Below, one piece after another: positions 1 through 7,978 of a DNA stretch of 64,000 bases. Numbering within the stretch: the stretch's first letter is position 1; every line of letters begins with the position of its first letter. Both the position numbers and the translations under genes were made by a program. The DNA comes from Labilithrix luteola (GTDB taxonomy: Bacteria; Myxococcota_A; Polyangia; Polyangiales; Polyangiaceae), in NCBI RefSeq assembly GCF_001263205.1, contig NZ_CP012333.1, forward strand, positions 10,707,501-10,771,500, given 5' to 3'. The notes under the pieces were generated by a model, which saw only the letters and a program-made list of their open reading frames with translations, had not been told where the DNA came from and did no database searches.

Positions 1-369
1 CACGAAGTCGTGCGCCACGCGATCGACGATGCCCTGCGACTCGTCACTGGTGTCGTCTTGGACGTCGAAAACGACCGGACGCCCGAGAACGCCGCCGGCT
101 GCATTGATTTGGCCCTCGGCAACGCGCACCGCATCGCGCAAGGGCGCAGAGAACGCGTCGAGGCCGCCCGTCAAACCGAGCGACACGCCGATGACGATCG
201 GCTTCGGCGCACTCGGCGCAGGAGCCGAGTCCGAACATCCCTGCCCCACCGTAACGGCCGCAGCGGCGAGAGCTACACCGGCGAGCATCGAAACGCACGC
301 GACGGCGCGAGCCGGGGCACGAAGCCGGGCGTAAAACCGGGAGGGACGAGCGGGAACGGGAACACGCAT
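1..369 (-). CDS. ABC transporter substrate-binding lipoprotein (branched-chain amino acid type), 5' part
   Basis: The gene runs off the left edge; only the first 123 codons are present. The start is the ATG complementary to 367-369. An Arg-rich n-region and a hydrophobic stretch (SMLAGVALAAAAVTV) lead to a Cys (VGQGC) that looks like a lipobox. The mature part begins PIVIGVSLGLTGGLDAF and continues through AVRVAEGQINAAGGVLG, the classic opening of periplasmic-binding fold type I receptors of the LivJ/UrtA kind (Peripla_BP_6). It should act outside the inner membrane as the ligand receptor of a solute importer; amino acids, urea or amides are the usual ligands. The ligand cannot be told and the permease genes lie outside the window. 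Confidence 0.85.
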   Translation of the reverse strand, partial: MRVPVPARPSRFYARLRAPARAVACVSMLAGVALAAAAVTVGQGCSDSAPAPSAPKPIVIGVSLGLTGGLDAFSAPLRDAVRVAEGQINAAGGVLGRPVVFDVQDDTSDESQGIVDRVAHDFV

Positions 370-458
370 GGGCATCGACGAGCCGACCAGCTCGTCATTA
401 TGACGCGGTTCTGCGTGACTGCGCCACTGGCGCGCTCACATTGGGCGCGCTTCGAACG

Positions 459-2216
459 TCACTTCAGCGCGAGGGAGTGGGTCTTGGTCTCGCCGCTCTT
501 GATGACGACGGTGGTGGTCTGCTTCAGGCCCTCGTCCGGGTTCTCGACTTGCAGCGTGTGCGAACCTGGCGGGAGCGGGACCTTGTTGCAGGGCGTGGTG
601 CAAAGCGGCTTGCCGCCCTCGGAGATCTTGGCCCACGGGTAGACGTTGATCGTCAAGAACCCGGGGTCCTCGGTGGGAGCCGACGCCGTCGCGCTCGGCT
701 TGGCGGGCGGGTTCTTCGGGGCTGCGCCCCCATGAACCGCTGCCGCCCTCGACGCCGGCGAGGTGGATGGCGATGCACTCACGACGGTCGCGACGGGCGT
801 TGGCGTCGGCGCCGGCGCGGTGGTTGCCGAGGTGTTTTCGGACACGGCCACCGGGGTTGGCGCCTGCTCGGCCGCCCTCGCTTCGTCGAAGCGACGGTGG
901 TCGCGAAGGCCGAACACCACGATCAGCATGGCTGCGAGGACGAAGAAGCCGACCGCGAGCACGATCGCGAGGGCGCTGCTCTTCGGCGCCGGCGGCGGGT
1001 ACTGCGAAGGAAACGGCATGCCCGGGTACTGCGACGACGGAGGAAGGGTTCCGTGCCCGTAGCTCGGAACGACCCCACTTCCCGACCCGCTCCCGTTCAG
1101 CCGCAAGAGCTGACCGCTCACGTCCGCGCTCTGTTGCATCCGCCGCAAGGACTCCGCGGTGAGCCCTTGAACTTCGGTGTTCCCCGACGTCGTCGAGATG
1201 CCCGCCATGTGCCTCTCGATCTGACGTCGGACCTCGTCGCGAACCGTTCCGAAGAGGCCCTGCATCGTGTGGCCGACGTCGTCCTGGCGGGAGGGCCGCG
1301 GGCGTGTTGCAAGCCACGCCTCGAGGGCCTGGCGCATCTCCGAGGCGGACTGCCAGCGGAGCGCAGGTTCTTTTTCGAGCGCGCGGGCGCAGATGGAATC
1401 AAGCACGGGATCGATCCCCGGCACCACGCTCGCGAGGCGCGGGATGGGCTCGTTCATCAGCTTGTGGAGCGTGTTCGCAGCGCTCTCGCCGGTCATGAGG
1501 CGATGCCGCGCAATGAGCTCCCACAGCACGATTCCCATCGCGAAGAGGTCCGAGCGCGCGTCGATGCGACTGCCCATCGCCTGCTCGGGCGACATGTACG
1601 CGACCTTGCCTTTGAGGACGCCGACCTCGGTCTCCGTCGAGCTGAGGGCCGCCTTCGCGATGCCGAAGTCGACGAGCTTCGTGTGCCCGTCGTACGTGAC
1701 GAAGATGTTGTGAGGGCTGACGTCGCGATGGATGATCGAGAGTGGTCGCCCGTCGTAGTCACGGAGCTCGTGCGCATGACCGAGCCCCGCGAGGGCGTCG
1801 GCGATGATGCGCACGCAGATTTCGGGCTCGAGCGCGTCTTTGCGACGGAGGGCTTCCTTCAGCACCTTGTTGAGGGACTGGCCCTCCAGGTACTCCATCG
1901 CGATGAAGTAGATCCCGTTGTGTTCCCCGACTTCGTACGTGTGGACGATGTTCGGATGGTTGAGGCGCGCTGCGAGACGCGCCTCATCGAGGAACATGTT
2001 TCGGAACGCCGCCTCTTCGGCAAGCGCCTGACGGAGTCGCTTGATGACCGCCAGCCGATGGAATCCCATCTGCCCGCGAGCGACCGCGAGGAACACGTCT
2101 GCCATCCCGCCGCGGCCGAGGCTCGCGAAGAGCTGGTATTTGCCGAACGCGGTCGTGGGCGTCCCATCGATCACCCCCTCCGCGCCGGACTTGGGGTCAC
2201 GTGCTGCCCCGATCAT
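459..2216 (-). CDS. Transmembrane Ser/Thr protein kinase with C-terminal PEGA domain
   Basis: Hanks-type kinase of 585 aa. The kinase domain spans about residues 27-300: glycine loop LGRGGMADVFLA, invariant Lys in LAVIKRL, catalytic HRDVSPHN, DFGIAKA, and the APE-region MSPEQ. A Pro/Gln-rich linker follows, then one membrane helix (ALAIVLAVGFFVLAAMLIVV) and a Pro/Ala/Thr-rich stretch. It ends in a PEGA-like domain (LTINVYPWAKI ... PPGSHTLQVENP), so the C-terminus should be exposed outside the cytoplasmic membrane as a possible sensor or anchor. The ATG at 2216 was chosen over upstream codons because little sequence precedes the kinase core and the longer ORF would run into the next gene. Such kinases are abundant in myxobacteria. 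The substrate is unknown. Confidence 0.92.
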   Translation of the reverse strand: MIGAARDPKSGAEGVIDGTPTTAFGKYQLFASLGRGGMADVFLAVARGQMGFHRLAVIKRLRQALAEEAAFRNMFLDEARLAARLNHPNIVHTYEVGEHNGIYFIAMEYLEGQSLNKVLKEALRRKDALEPEICVRIIADALAGLGHAHELRDYDGRPLSIIHRDVSPHNIFVTYDGHTKLVDFGIAKAALSSTETEVGVLKGKVAYMSPEQAMGSRIDARSDLFAMGIVLWELIARHRLMTGESAANTLHKLMNEPIPRLASVVPGIDPVLDSICARALEKEPALRWQSASEMRQALEAWLATRPRPSRQDDVGHTMQGLFGTVRDEVRRQIERHMAGISTTSGNTEVQGLTAESLRRMQQSADVSGQLLRLNGSGSGSGVVPSYGHGTLPPSSQYPGMPFPSQYPPPAPKSSALAIVLAVGFFVLAAMLIVVFGLRDHRRFDEARAAEQAPTPVAVSENTSATTAPAPTPTPVATVVSASPSTSPASRAAAVHGGAAPKNPPAKPSATASAPTEDPGFLTINVYPWAKISEGGKPLCTTPCNKVPLPPGSHTLQVENPDEGLKQTTTVVIKSGETKTHSLALK

Positions 2217-2287
2217 CCGACATATGGAGTATCCGGCGGACCGGGGCCGGTCAAGGCGACCCCGGGCGCGGATCCCGCAGGGAGACC

Positions 2288-3502
2288 CTACTTCGGCGTC
2301 GCGACGGTCTTCGAACCATCGGCGGCGTCGACCGACCACGTGAAGTCATCGATGAGGGCGGTCGAGTCGAGCCGGCCGTCGCCCTGGTCCCAGACGGCCC
2401 ACGTCAGCGTGATTTCCTTGCCGCGGACGTCGTCGACCGGGGTCGTCGTGGTCAGCCAGCCCGTCGCGGCGTGGCCTTCGAAGCCGGTGCCGCTGAGCGA
2501 GCTATCGCCGAGCGGGCAGCTGAAGTCCTTGCCTCCAGCCTCCTGCGCCGAGCACACCTGCAAAAGGCTGTTGTTGACGCTGATCGGGTTCGTGTCCTGG
2601 TCGAACGCGATGTTGCCGTCCGGCAGGCCCGACGGCGCCGGATCCATCATCGTGACGAAGAAGTCGTTGAAGGTGCTGCAGATGAAGTCCGGGAACTCGA
2701 ACGTGAAGAAGTTCTGCTGAAATTTGAACGACTTCGCATTCGACGGCACGCGGATCTTCACGCGCAGCGCGGCGCCGTCATGCGCCTTGTCGAAGGACCC
2801 CCCGCCACTGCCCGAGCACGAGGCAGACTCCTTGGGGTAGCCATCCGGCGTCCCGCACGTGTAGCCCTTGTCCCAGCCGCCGAAGCCGGTCTTGTCGCCC
2901 GGCTCGTGGTAGCCGGGATCGCCCGGCGCGCGGGCGCTGCCCGAGGAAATGGCGAGCATGCTGCCGCCCGCTTGGGCCGCGTTGACCCCGAACTGCGACA
3001 GGATGCCCTGGCTGAGCGGCTGCTTCTGCGTCTTCCCATCGGGAAGGACCCATTCGGCCTTGATGACGCCCCACATCTGATCGTCGGTGGCCTCTTTGCA
3101 AAGACCGATCGCCTTCGCCCCCTCCATGGCGGTGCCGGCGATGTCGAGCCCATCGTCACAGGCCGTGAGCTCGTCGTCAGGAGTGCCGTTGCAATCTTCG
3201 TCGATGCCGTTGCCCGGGACGTCGAACGCTCCCGCGTTCACGTTGGGGTCACACTCGTTGCAGTCGTTCTTCCCGGTGTAGCCGTCGCCGTCGTAGTCCT
3301 TGTCCTCGGCGGGGTTTGCCCCGCACGTTCCCCCCATGCCGCCGTCGCCGGTGATGAACGAGCCCGCCCCCGCATCGCCCGTCTCGGTCGGGTCCTGCTC
3401 GGTAAACGTTCCTCGTTTCGACGAGGAAGAACACGCCACGGAGAACGTAGCTACGGAGGCCACGAAAAGGAGGGAGGCGGTGCCGAGGCTGCGAACGTTC
3501 AT
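2288..3502 (-). CDS. Secreted lipoprotein with MopE-like metal-binding motif
   Basis: A 404-aa protein with a lipoprotein signal (SVATFSVAC, Cys24). Residues around 60-105 carry an Asp-rich motif, DYDGDGYTGKNDCNE followed by NGIDEDCNG, typical of the MopE-like 'putative metal-binding' repeat seen in many deltaproteobacterial surface proteins. The remainder resembles the choice-of-anchor type beta-sandwich secreted proteins: aromatic FKFQQNFFTFEFPDF, then NDFFVTMMDP, then ITLTWAVWDQGDGRLDSTALIDDFTW. It is probably a cell-surface protein; its function is not known. The ATG at 3502 is preferred to one 30 bp upstream because it starts directly at the signal peptide. It lies 71 bp upstream of the Ser/Thr kinase on the same strand and is divergent from the gene at 3658. 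Confidence 0.8.
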   Translation of the reverse strand: MNVRSLGTASLLFVASVATFSVACSSSSKRGTFTEQDPTETGDAGAGSFITGDGGMGGTCGANPAEDKDYDGDGYTGKNDCNECDPNVNAGAFDVPGNGIDEDCNGTPDDELTACDDGLDIAGTAMEGAKAIGLCKEATDDQMWGVIKAEWVLPDGKTQKQPLSQGILSQFGVNAAQAGGSMLAISSGSARAPGDPGYHEPGDKTGFGGWDKGYTCGTPDGYPKESASCSGSGGGSFDKAHDGAALRVKIRVPSNAKSFKFQQNFFTFEFPDFICSTFNDFFVTMMDPAPSGLPDGNIAFDQDTNPISVNNSLLQVCSAQEAGGKDFSCPLGDSSLSGTGFEGHAATGWLTTTTPVDDVRGKEITLTWAVWDQGDGRLDSTALIDDFTWSVDAADGSKTVATPK

Positions 3503-3657
3503 TGGTCGGGCTTTGTCACGGCCCATACCCACAGGCGAGCAGCTTTCGCCACAGAGACGCTTTGGTGCCGTCGACCGGCTTCACAATTGCTCACACTTAC
3601 GATGCTTTCCGTCAGTATGGTTGCGAACGGTGGCCCGCGGCTGTAGTTCGGGCTGAC

Positions 3658-4224
3658 ATGAATCGCCGCCGTCATCGACGCCGAATTCTCGCGATCTGCT
3701 TGCTGGTGTCGGCGCTCGGGGCCGGCGTCGGGATCGGGTTCGCCAGCGCCGCCGATCAAGACGATCGCGCGACCACGGAGACCGTCCTTCGCGAGGTCGC
3801 ATCGTCTCCACGCAAGTCGCTCGCCGACGAGATGGTGAGCCGATCCCGTCAGGCCCTCGACCGCGGCGCGAAGCTTCGGTCCTCGGGTGACGAGCCTCAT
3901 GCACGCCTGGCCGACGGCCTCGCGCGCACGTGGGCCGAAGCGGCGCGGGACGTCGTGAAGGCAGCCGAGGCCGAAGAGAAGGCGGCGGCCGCACGCCTGG
4001 CCGCCACCGATGCGGGTGCGCAGGCGGATCGCGAACGGGCCCTCCTCGAGGAGAGCATCGCGCAGAGCGGTCGCCTCCGAGCCCAGCTCGAGCAGCTCGA
4101 GCGTGAGTCGAAAGAGCAGCCGGCCAAGACCAGCACATCGGCCAACCAGGCCTCCGACGGGGGGGCCGCGAAACCAAAGGCACCGCCCAAGGCCGCGCCC
4201 GCGAAGGACGGAGGTGCACGATGA
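3658..4224 (+). CDS. Membrane-anchored coiled-coil protein, partner of the downstream OmpA-like lipoprotein
   Basis: A 188-aa protein: Arg-rich N-terminus (MNRRRHRRR), one hydrophobic segment (ILAICLLVSALGAGVGIGFA) that is a signal anchor or signal peptide, then an Ala/Glu/Arg-rich helical region with heptad character (about residues 45-150), and a Lys/Pro/Ala tail. Its TGA overlaps the ATG of the next gene (ATGA, 4221-4224), which suggests translational coupling. Helical periplasmic proteins of this sort often sit beside DUF4398/OmpA lipoproteins, so an envelope structural role is likely. No enzymatic motif is visible. The ATG at 3658 was chosen because it opens the signal sequence. Confidence 0.75.
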   Translation: MNRRRHRRRILAICLLVSALGAGVGIGFASAADQDDRATTETVLREVASSPRKSLADEMVSRSRQALDRGAKLRSSGDEPHARLADGLARTWAEAARDVVKAAEAEEKAAAARLAATDAGAQADRERALLEESIAQSGRLRAQLEQLERESKEQPAKTSTSANQASDGGAAKPKAPPKAAPAKDGGAR

Positions 4225-5369
4225 AGTCTCGCCTCCTGCCGGTCCTGCTCGTGTCGGCATTCGCGCTCGGATGCGGAGGGTCGAACGCGGCAAGCACGGC
4301 GCGCGTGAACGACGCCGAGAAGTTCCGCTCCAGCCTCCAAGGCGGTGACGCTCCGTCGCTCGCCCCGCAGGCGTTTGCCATCGCGGAGCAGGAGCTCCGG
4401 CTGGCGAAAGAGGCCTCGTCGAGCGGCGACGCGACGGGCGCCGATCTTCATGCCGATCGCGCCATCGCGGCCTACCAGCACGCCGTCGTCCTCGCGCGAC
4501 TCGCGCGCGCCACACAGGACGAGGCAGCGGCGAACGAGGCACTTGCACAAGCGTCCGAGCGCATGCAGGCGTTTGCCACGCAACGGCGCGCCATGGATCG
4601 CGACGCGGACGATCTCGACAAGAAGCTGCGCGTCGCACGCGAAGCGCAGCTGCCGCCCGCCAGCGGTCCCGCCGATCCGGAACGCGAGCGCGCACGCGTC
4701 GTCGCGGCGCAGTCGCTCGCCATGCAGGCGCGTCTTCTCTGCAGCGCGGCGCGCCTCGTGTCGCCCGATGCGCCGGGCCTCGGCGACGCGGAGACGGCCG
4801 TGACGTCGCTCGAAAAGGAGCTCGACTCGGCCAAGGCCAAAGCGCCGATCGACGCCGCGGCGCGCGCGCGAGCGGCTTGCCTGACGTCCCTCACCAAGGC
4901 GCGTCGCGCCTCGAGCGCTGGCTCGTCGGACAAGGCAGACGTTCTCCTGAGCGAGCTCTCGCAGTCCGGAGCCGCACCGAAGACGCCGAACGCGGTCCCT
5001 TCCGATCTCGCACCGTCACGCGACGAGCGCGGCGTCGTGGTGACGCTCCGTTCGATCTTCCAAGGCGACAAGCTCACGCGAGAGGGCGAAGCCGCGGTGA
5101 AAGATCTCGGTCGCGTCGCCGCGGCGCATCCCGCCTTCGGCGTTCAAGTCGTCGTGCACGACGCCGAACGCCCCTCGCCCTCCGACGTTGCCGTGGATCA
5201 GAAGCGAGGCGATGCGGTTGCACGCGCACTCGTCGAAGGCGGCGCCGCATCGTCGAAGGTGAAGGTCGAACAAGCCGGCGCGCGTGCGCCGCTCGTCGAT
5301 CCGAAAGACGTGCGACGACGCGAGCGGAACGCACGCATCGAGATCGTCTTCGTCGCTCCGACGTCCTGA
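4221..5369 (+). CDS. OmpA-family lipoprotein with N-terminal helical (DUF4398-like) region
   Basis: A 382-aa protein with a clear lipobox (FALGC, Cys18). Residues about 30-250 are Ala-rich and helical (QAFAIAEQELRLAKEAS, ADRAIAAYQHAVVLARLA), resembling DUF4398. The C-terminal 110 residues look like a divergent OmpA C-domain: VVVTLRSIFQGDKLTREGEAAVKDLGRVAAAHP, then RGDAVARALVEGGAASSKVKVEQAG and the closing RRRERNARIEIVF, matching the NRRVEIxI end of peptidoglycan-binding OmpA domains. It probably links the outer membrane to peptidoglycan. It is coupled to the preceding gene. Confidence 0.85.
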   Translation: MKSRLLPVLLVSAFALGCGGSNAASTARVNDAEKFRSSLQGGDAPSLAPQAFAIAEQELRLAKEASSSGDATGADLHADRAIAAYQHAVVLARLARATQDEAAANEALAQASERMQAFATQRRAMDRDADDLDKKLRVAREAQLPPASGPADPERERARVVAAQSLAMQARLLCSAARLVSPDAPGLGDAETAVTSLEKELDSAKAKAPIDAAARARAACLTSLTKARRASSAGSSDKADVLLSELSQSGAAPKTPNAVPSDLAPSRDERGVVVTLRSIFQGDKLTREGEAAVKDLGRVAAAHPAFGVQVVVHDAERPSPSDVAVDQKRGDAVARALVEGGAASSKVKVEQAGARAPLVDPKDVRRRERNARIEIVFVAPTS

Positions 5370-5542
5370 TGCATCGATGATCCACCCGCGCGCGGCACAC
5401 CGCGCGCTGTGGCACGGCGAGCGCCATTGACGTGCGCGCAGCACACGCTTGCGCACCTAAATCGTGGCCCGCAGGCAAAACCAAGGCTGAGCCGGCCATT
5501 CGGACGGTATTGTTCTTTCCGGCAGTTCGGAGGAGGCTCGCG

Positions 5543-7003
5543 ATGGCACGTCTTCAAACGGCACTCGGTACGTCTTTCGTCGTGGCAGCGCTGGGAGCGT
5601 TGGGGGCGATGCTCTTCGCGGGAGGGTGTGGCTCGGACGCCGACGACAGCACCTTCGGCGGGAACGGCTCGAGTGGCTCGAGCGGCTCCAGTGGGTCGAG
5701 CGGCTTCGTCAACGGCGATGGCGGTTCGAGCGGTTCGAGTGGAGGGCCGTGCGTCGGCCTGCAGTGCAATCAAACGTCCTGCTCCGGTGGCGGAACGACG
5801 ACGCTCACAGGCAAGGTGTACGACCCCACCGGAACGGTGCCGCTCTACAACGCGGTGGTCTACGTGCCGAACGCCGAGCTCACGCCGTTCACCGAGGGCG
5901 TGACGTGTGACAAGTGCGGGACCGCGCCGTCGGGCAACCCCGTCACCACGGCCATCACGAACGCGAAGGGCGAGTTCAAGCTCGAGAACGTGCCGGTCGA
6001 CGTCGACGTTCCGCTCGTCGTGCAGATTGGCCGCTGGCGGCGCAAGGTCACCATCCCCGCGGCCAACGTCACGAAGTGTGGAACGGCCCCGATCGACGGC
6101 GGCCTCACACGGCTCCCGCGCAACAAGGCCGAAGGCGAGATCCCGAAGATCGCCATCACGACCGGCGGCGCCGACTCCCTCGAGTGCTTCCTCCGCAAGC
6201 TCGGCATCGACGACGCCGAGATCACCGAGCCTTCGGGCACCGGCCGCGTCCACCTCTACCAGGGCAAGAACAACGAGGACGGTCAGAGCGACGGGTCGCG
6301 CATCAGCAAGGCCACGCCGGACGGCGAGGCGCTCTGGAACGACCTCGCGAAGCTGAAGCAGTACGACATGGTCATCCTGTCGTGCGAGGGCAGTGAGAAC
6401 AACGACACGAAGAACGCCGCAAAGCCGAACCTCCGCGCGTATCTCGACGCCGGTGGCCGCGTGTTCGCCTCGCACTTCCACTACACGTGGTTCAAGAACC
6501 CGGGCGACAACCCGCTTCGCACGACGGCGAGCTGGATCAGCGGCGGCGACATCAAGAGCGCCGACATGACCGTCGACACGAGCTTCGCCAAGGGCCTTGC
6601 CTTCAAGGATTGGCTCGTCGAAGCCGGCGGCTCGCCCAAGACCCCGGGGCTCGTGCCCGCCACGGACCTGCGCACCAACGTCGCCAGCGTCCCGGCGAGC
6701 GGTGCTCCAGCCGACACGTCGCGTCGCTGGCTCTCCGTGGGCGACAACACGAAGTTCTACTCGTTCAACGCCCCGCTCGGGGTCGCGGCCGATCAGCAGT
6801 GCGGTCGCGGCGTCTACACCGACATCCACGTCTCGAGCGGCGACAACGCGGACTCGTCGGGTGGGACGTTCCCGAACAACTGCAAGTCGCCCAAGCCCGG
6901 GCTCTCGCCCCAGGAGAAGGCACTTCTGTTCCTCCTGATGGACCTGGCGTCCTGCATCCAGGACGACAACGTCCCGCCGACGCCCCCGCCGGTCGTGAAG
7001 TGA
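5543..7003 (+). CDS. Large secreted lipoprotein with carboxypeptidase-regulatory-like domain
   Basis: A 486-aa lipoprotein: signal with lipobox FAGGC (Cys29), a Gly/Ser linker (GSSGSSGSSGSSG) typical of polyangial surface lipoproteins, then a Cys-rich start and a carboxypeptidase-regulatory-like Ig domain (TTLTGKVYDPTGTVPLYNAVV, then TNAKGEFKLENVPVDVDVPLVVQIG). The rest (about residues 190-480) contains YDMVILSCEGSE and GGRVFASHFHYTWF, reminiscent of a class I glutamine-amidotransferase/ThuA-like fold, but no catalytic triad is convincing. ATG 5543 has a strong Shine-Dalgarno (AGGAGG, 5531-5536). A good intrinsic terminator follows at 7033-7074. The function is unknown; the location should be the cell surface. 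Confidence 0.8.
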   Translation: MARLQTALGTSFVVAALGALGAMLFAGGCGSDADDSTFGGNGSSGSSGSSGSSGFVNGDGGSSGSSGGPCVGLQCNQTSCSGGGTTTLTGKVYDPTGTVPLYNAVVYVPNAELTPFTEGVTCDKCGTAPSGNPVTTAITNAKGEFKLENVPVDVDVPLVVQIGRWRRKVTIPAANVTKCGTAPIDGGLTRLPRNKAEGEIPKIAITTGGADSLECFLRKLGIDDAEITEPSGTGRVHLYQGKNNEDGQSDGSRISKATPDGEALWNDLAKLKQYDMVILSCEGSENNDTKNAAKPNLRAYLDAGGRVFASHFHYTWFKNPGDNPLRTTASWISGGDIKSADMTVDTSFAKGLAFKDWLVEAGGSPKTPGLVPATDLRTNVASVPASGAPADTSRRWLSVGDNTKFYSFNAPLGVAADQQCGRGVYTDIHVSSGDNADSSGGTFPNNCKSPKPGLSPQEKALLFLLMDLASCIQDDNVPPTPPPVVK

Positions 7004-7032
7004 GCGCCTAGGGGCGCTCGCCTCGCGCGACT

Positions 7033-7074
7033 CGAGCCGGACCGCCCGCTCGCGTGTCCGGCTCGTCGCTTTTT
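7033..7074 (+). terminator. Rho-independent terminator of the 5543-7003 lipoprotein gene
   Basis: A perfect 10-bp stem, CGAGCCGGAC (7033-7042) pairing with GTCCGGCTCG (7056-7065), with a 13-nt loop and a run of five T at 7070-7074. A second 7-bp hairpin (GAGCGCC/GGCGCTC, 7002-7019) overlaps the stop codon just upstream. Confidence 0.8.
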
Positions 7075-7121
7075 GTCCCCTGCCCGCTCGCGCGCGCCTT
7101 GTTGGCGTGCGCAGCCGACGT

Positions 7122-7820
7122 TCAGTCGGGCGTGGCGAGCTTGTAGCCGAAGCCGTAGACCGTGAGGATGTGCACCGGCTTGTCCGGGTGCTTCTCGATC
7201 TTCTTCCGAAGCTTCACGATGAAGTTGTCGACGGTCCGATTCGTGGGCCCTGCCTCGAGGCCCCAGATCTTCTGCAAGATCTCGTCGCGACTCACGGGCT
7301 GTCCGGAGCGCTCCACGAGGAGGCGTAGAAGCTCGACCTCGTAGAACGAAAGCGCGTGCTCGGTGGTCCCGACCCTGAGCGAGTGCGCCGAGAAGTTGAT
7401 CTTGGCGTCGCCCAGCTCGACGAGCTCGGGCGCTGCGCTGGGCCGGGCCGCGCGGCGGAAGATGGCCCGCATGCGCGCGATGAGCTCGTTCACGCTGAAG
7501 GGCTTCGTGACGTAGTCGTCCGCTCCGGCGTCGAGGCCACGAATCTTGTCCGTCTCCTGCGAGCGCGCCGTCAGCATGATGATGGGCATGAACGGACTGA
7601 TGCGCCGGAGCTCCTCGCACACGGCATAGCCGTTGATGTCCGGCAGCATGAGGTCGAGGATGACGGCGTCGGGGTTCTCGCTGCGCGCGAGCTGCACGCC
7701 GTCCTTCCCCTTCCCCGCCGAAATCGCGGCAAAGCCCTCGAACTCGAGCGCGTCGCGAAGGCCCATCACGATGTGAGGCTCGTCCTCGATGATGAGGATC
7801 GTCTTCTTCGTGCCTGCCAT
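7122..7820 (-). CDS. OmpR/PhoB-family response regulator
   Basis: A 232-aa two-component regulator. The receiver domain shows the acidic pocket IIEDE, the phospho-acceptor Asp in AVILDLMLPDINGY, the switch Thr in IIMLTAR and the conserved Lys in DDYVTKPF. A C-terminal winged-helix DNA-binding domain follows: LSFYEVELLRLLVERSGQPV, DEILQKIWG, RTVDNFIVKLRKKIE, and TVYGFGYKL at the end. Start ATG 7820 directly precedes the receiver core (MAGTKKTILIIEDEPH). No cognate kinase is adjacent, so it is an orphan here. It lies downstream of the VWA lipoprotein genes but is separated from them by a strong terminator, so it has its own promoter in 7821-7900. Confidence 0.95.
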   Translation of the reverse strand: MAGTKKTILIIEDEPHIVMGLRDALEFEGFAAISAGKGKDGVQLARSENPDAVILDLMLPDINGYAVCEELRRISPFMPIIMLTARSQETDKIRGLDAGADDYVTKPFSVNELIARMRAIFRRAARPSAAPELVELGDAKINFSAHSLRVGTTEHALSFYEVELLRLLVERSGQPVSRDEILQKIWGLEAGPTNRTVDNFIVKLRKKIEKHPDKPVHILTVYGFGYKLATPD

Positions 7821-7900
7821 TGCCGGGGCGATGATCGCGCCAAACGGCGGAAACGTCGAGACCCACGCAAAGGCGGGCTTCGGACGCTTCGCACACCGAC

Positions 7901-7934
7901 AAAACAAGAAACCCGCACGACGAATCGTGCGGGT
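7901..7934 (-). terminator. Rho-independent terminator of the VWA lipoprotein gene 7979-10375
   Basis: Read on the minus strand, the perfect 10-bp stem ACCCGCACGA/TCGTGCGGGT closes a 4-nt loop (7911-7934) and is followed by TTCTTGTTTT (7910-7901). Confidence 0.85.
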
Positions 7935-7978
7935 CCTTGTCGTATCAGCCTCGGCCCGGAAGGACCGAGTTCAGCGAC

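Noticed and set aside
5665..5705. Short tandem repeats coding GSSGSSG
   Set aside because: Ordinary Gly/Ser lipoprotein linker, common in this group.
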